Assembly: GCA_902766855.1 (NCBI GenBank)
Contig: CACXFE010000116.1
Coordinates: 1 to 6,551 of the forward strand
Origin: Oscillospiraceae bacterium
Lineage (GTDB): Bacteria; Bacillota; Clostridia; Oscillospirales; Acutalibacteraceae
DNA length: 6,551 bases
Direction: 5' to 3'
Shown here: one piece after another, positions 5,659-6,551 of the stretch
Layout: each line of letters opens with the position of its first letter
How positions within the stretch are numbered: the stretch's first letter is position 1
Translations under genes and position numbers: made by a program
The notes under the pieces: generated by a model
The model's input: the letters and a program-made list of their open reading frames with translations, nothing else
What the model was told of the DNA's origin: nothing
The model's database searches: none

Positions 5659-6435
5659 ATGCGGAAAAAGTTAAAAGTCGTTGTGGCTGATCGCTCTACC
5701 GAATTGGGCCGCAACTGCGGGAAAGCGTTGGAAAGTTACGGGATGGAAGTACATATGTGCGAAAAAGACGGTGAACTCCTGCTCTCGGAAATCAAGAAAA
5801 TCCACCCGGATGTGGTATTGGCGGATGTTTTCATGCCGAATCTGGACATATTAGGTGTTTTGAACGGGCTGAAATCCGTTGATCCGAAAGATCGGCCGAT
5901 GGTGATGGCGATGTCCGGGTTTGATAATCCGCGTTTGGAAAAAGAAACGCTGGACGCGGGCGCAAGTTATTATTTTTTGAAACCGTTTGACATCAATACC
6001 ATGGCGGAGCGGGTGATGCAGTTAGCGGGTTGGAAAAACGAAATTTCACCTGTTGTGGTGCGGGACAATGTGGTAACCGATCCCGAATTGGAATTGATGG
6101 TGACCGAGATCATTCATCAGATCGGGGTGCCGGCCCATATCAAAGGGTATCACTACTTGCGGGACGCCATTATACTTTCGGTGAAAAACAGTGAGATCAT
6201 CAACTCGGTCACCAAATTGCTGTACCCCACGGTGGCCAAAAATTACAACACCACTTCTTCGCGGGTGGAGCGGGCGATCCGCCATGCGATCGAAGTGGCG
6301 TGGGACAGGGGAGATATTGATGTGCTGAACTCGTATTTCGGGTATACCATTCAGAACGATCGAGGCAAACCGACCAACAGTGAATTTATCGCCATGATCA
6401 GCGATAAATTACGCCTGCGCTTGAAAATCAGTTGA
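5659..6435 (+). CDS. spo0A: Sporulation master regulator Spo0A
   Basis: A 258-residue response regulator, the phosphorelay end-point that commits the cell to sporulation by binding 0A boxes. The receiver domain (about 1-123) shows the phosphoacceptor Asp56 (VLADVFMPNLD), Ser86 and the conserved Lys108 (FLKPFD). A linker (about 124-141) leads to the Spo0A-type helix-turn-helix domain. Its signature blocks are intact: HQIGVPAHIKGYHYLR (153-168), TKLLYPTVAKNYNTTSSRVERAIRHAIEVAW (185-215) and KPTNSEFIAMISDKLRL (237-253). The start at 5659 follows GGAGG (5646-5650) by eight bases; an in-frame TTG at 5644 overlaps that site and is rejected. Oddity: the usual acidic pair of the receiver (Asp10-Asp11 in B. 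subtilis) reads Asp11-Arg12, so one Mg2+-pocket aspartate is replaced by arginine. The gene is transcribed away from glgP. In many Clostridia spo0A follows spoIVB, which is not the case here. Confidence 0.97.
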   Translation: MRKKLKVVVADRSTELGRNCGKALESYGMEVHMCEKDGELLLSEIKKIHPDVVLADVFMPNLDILGVLNGLKSVDPKDRPMVMAMSGFDNPRLEKETLDAGASYYFLKPFDINTMAERVMQLAGWKNEISPVVVRDNVVTDPELELMVTEIIHQIGVPAHIKGYHYLRDAIILSVKNSEIINSVTKLLYPTVAKNYNTTSSRVERAIRHAIEVAWDRGDIDVLNSYFGYTIQNDRGKPTNSEFIAMISDKLRLRLKIS

Positions 6436-6451
6436 AGATAAATCTATAGAA

Positions 6452-6484
6452 AAACCTCCGCCGGATGCTTTCGGGCGGAGGTTT
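6452..6484 (+). terminator. Rho-independent terminator after spo0A
   Basis: Arms 6452-6462 (AAACCTCCGCC) and 6474-6484 (GGCGGAGGTTT) form a perfect 11-bp stem with an 11-base loop, 17 bases after the spo0A stop. The T-tract is short because the three Ts are part of the stem and As follow. The run of A before the left arm means it could also work for a minus-strand transcript from the right. Confidence 0.75.
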
Positions 6485-6551
6485 AAAAATGCTTGCGGGT
6501 TTGATTGAAAGAATGGGGCAAGGAAAAGAAGGAAGAAACAGAAAATCAAAA
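6485..6551. other. Short 3' tail without a recognisable gene
   Basis: This 67-base tail is purine-rich on the plus strand towards its end (GGAAAAGAAGGAAGAAAC, 6521-6538). The AAGGAAG near 6529 could be a ribosome binding site for a gene starting beyond the window. A frame opening at ATG 6489 stays open to the end but has no upstream ribosome binding site, because the terminator stem is there. Confidence 0.3.

Noticed and set aside
6489..6551. Start of a new plus-strand gene at ATG 6489
   Set aside because: There is no ribosome binding site, only 21 codons are visible, and the predicted peptide is lysine/arginine/glycine-rich with no recognisable pattern.

Overview
The window looks like chromosomal DNA from an anaerobic, spore-forming member of the Clostridia, most likely the Oscillospiraceae/Ruminococcaceae-Acutalibacteraceae side. 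The main evidence is a complete Spo0A whose DNA-binding half is almost invariant, and which carries variants (HQIGVPAHIKGYHYLR, TKLLYPTVAK, DKLRLRLK) that I associate with that group. Strong AGGAGG-type ribosome binding sites and TATAAT-type promoters fit a Gram-positive, and the coding DNA is of moderate G+C.

Layout, left to right. Positions 1-139 hold no gene but are full of hairpins, ending in a perfect 15-bp stem-loop (86-119). A flavin reductase/flavoredoxin-like gene lies on the minus strand (140-706). Next comes a 228-bp gap (707-934) with an array of three-nucleotide-loop hairpins (739-854) bounded by an exact 10-bp direct repeat. Each copy of the repeat contains a minus-strand TATAAT, so the array looks like a small insertion that split the flavin reductase promoter. 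Then comes a two-gene minus-strand operon: a glycogen/maltodextrin phosphorylase (2800-5205) followed by a cytoplasmic GH13 alpha-glucan hydrolase (935-2800). The two overlap by one base (TAATG). A long intergenic region (5206-5658) separates the operon from the divergent spo0A gene (5659-6435), which ends in an 11-bp-stem terminator (6452-6484). The last 65 bases hold nothing I can call.

How the genes fit together. The phosphorylase would release glucose-1-phosphate from storage glycogen or imported maltodextrin. The GH13 enzyme would cut the limit dextrins or short oligosaccharides left over. This module sits head-to-head with the master sporulation regulator, and the shared intergenic region contains a match to the core Spo0A-binding 0A box (TGTCGAA, 5493-5499). 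Autoregulation of spo0A is the simplest reading. Co-regulation of reserve-polysaccharide breakdown is a testable extension.

The points most worth a second look are the hairpin element with its duplicated -10 box, the loss of one acidic-pocket aspartate in the Spo0A receiver (Arg12), and the spo0A/glgP divergent arrangement. I see no phage, CRISPR, insertion-sequence transposase, tRNA or rRNA.
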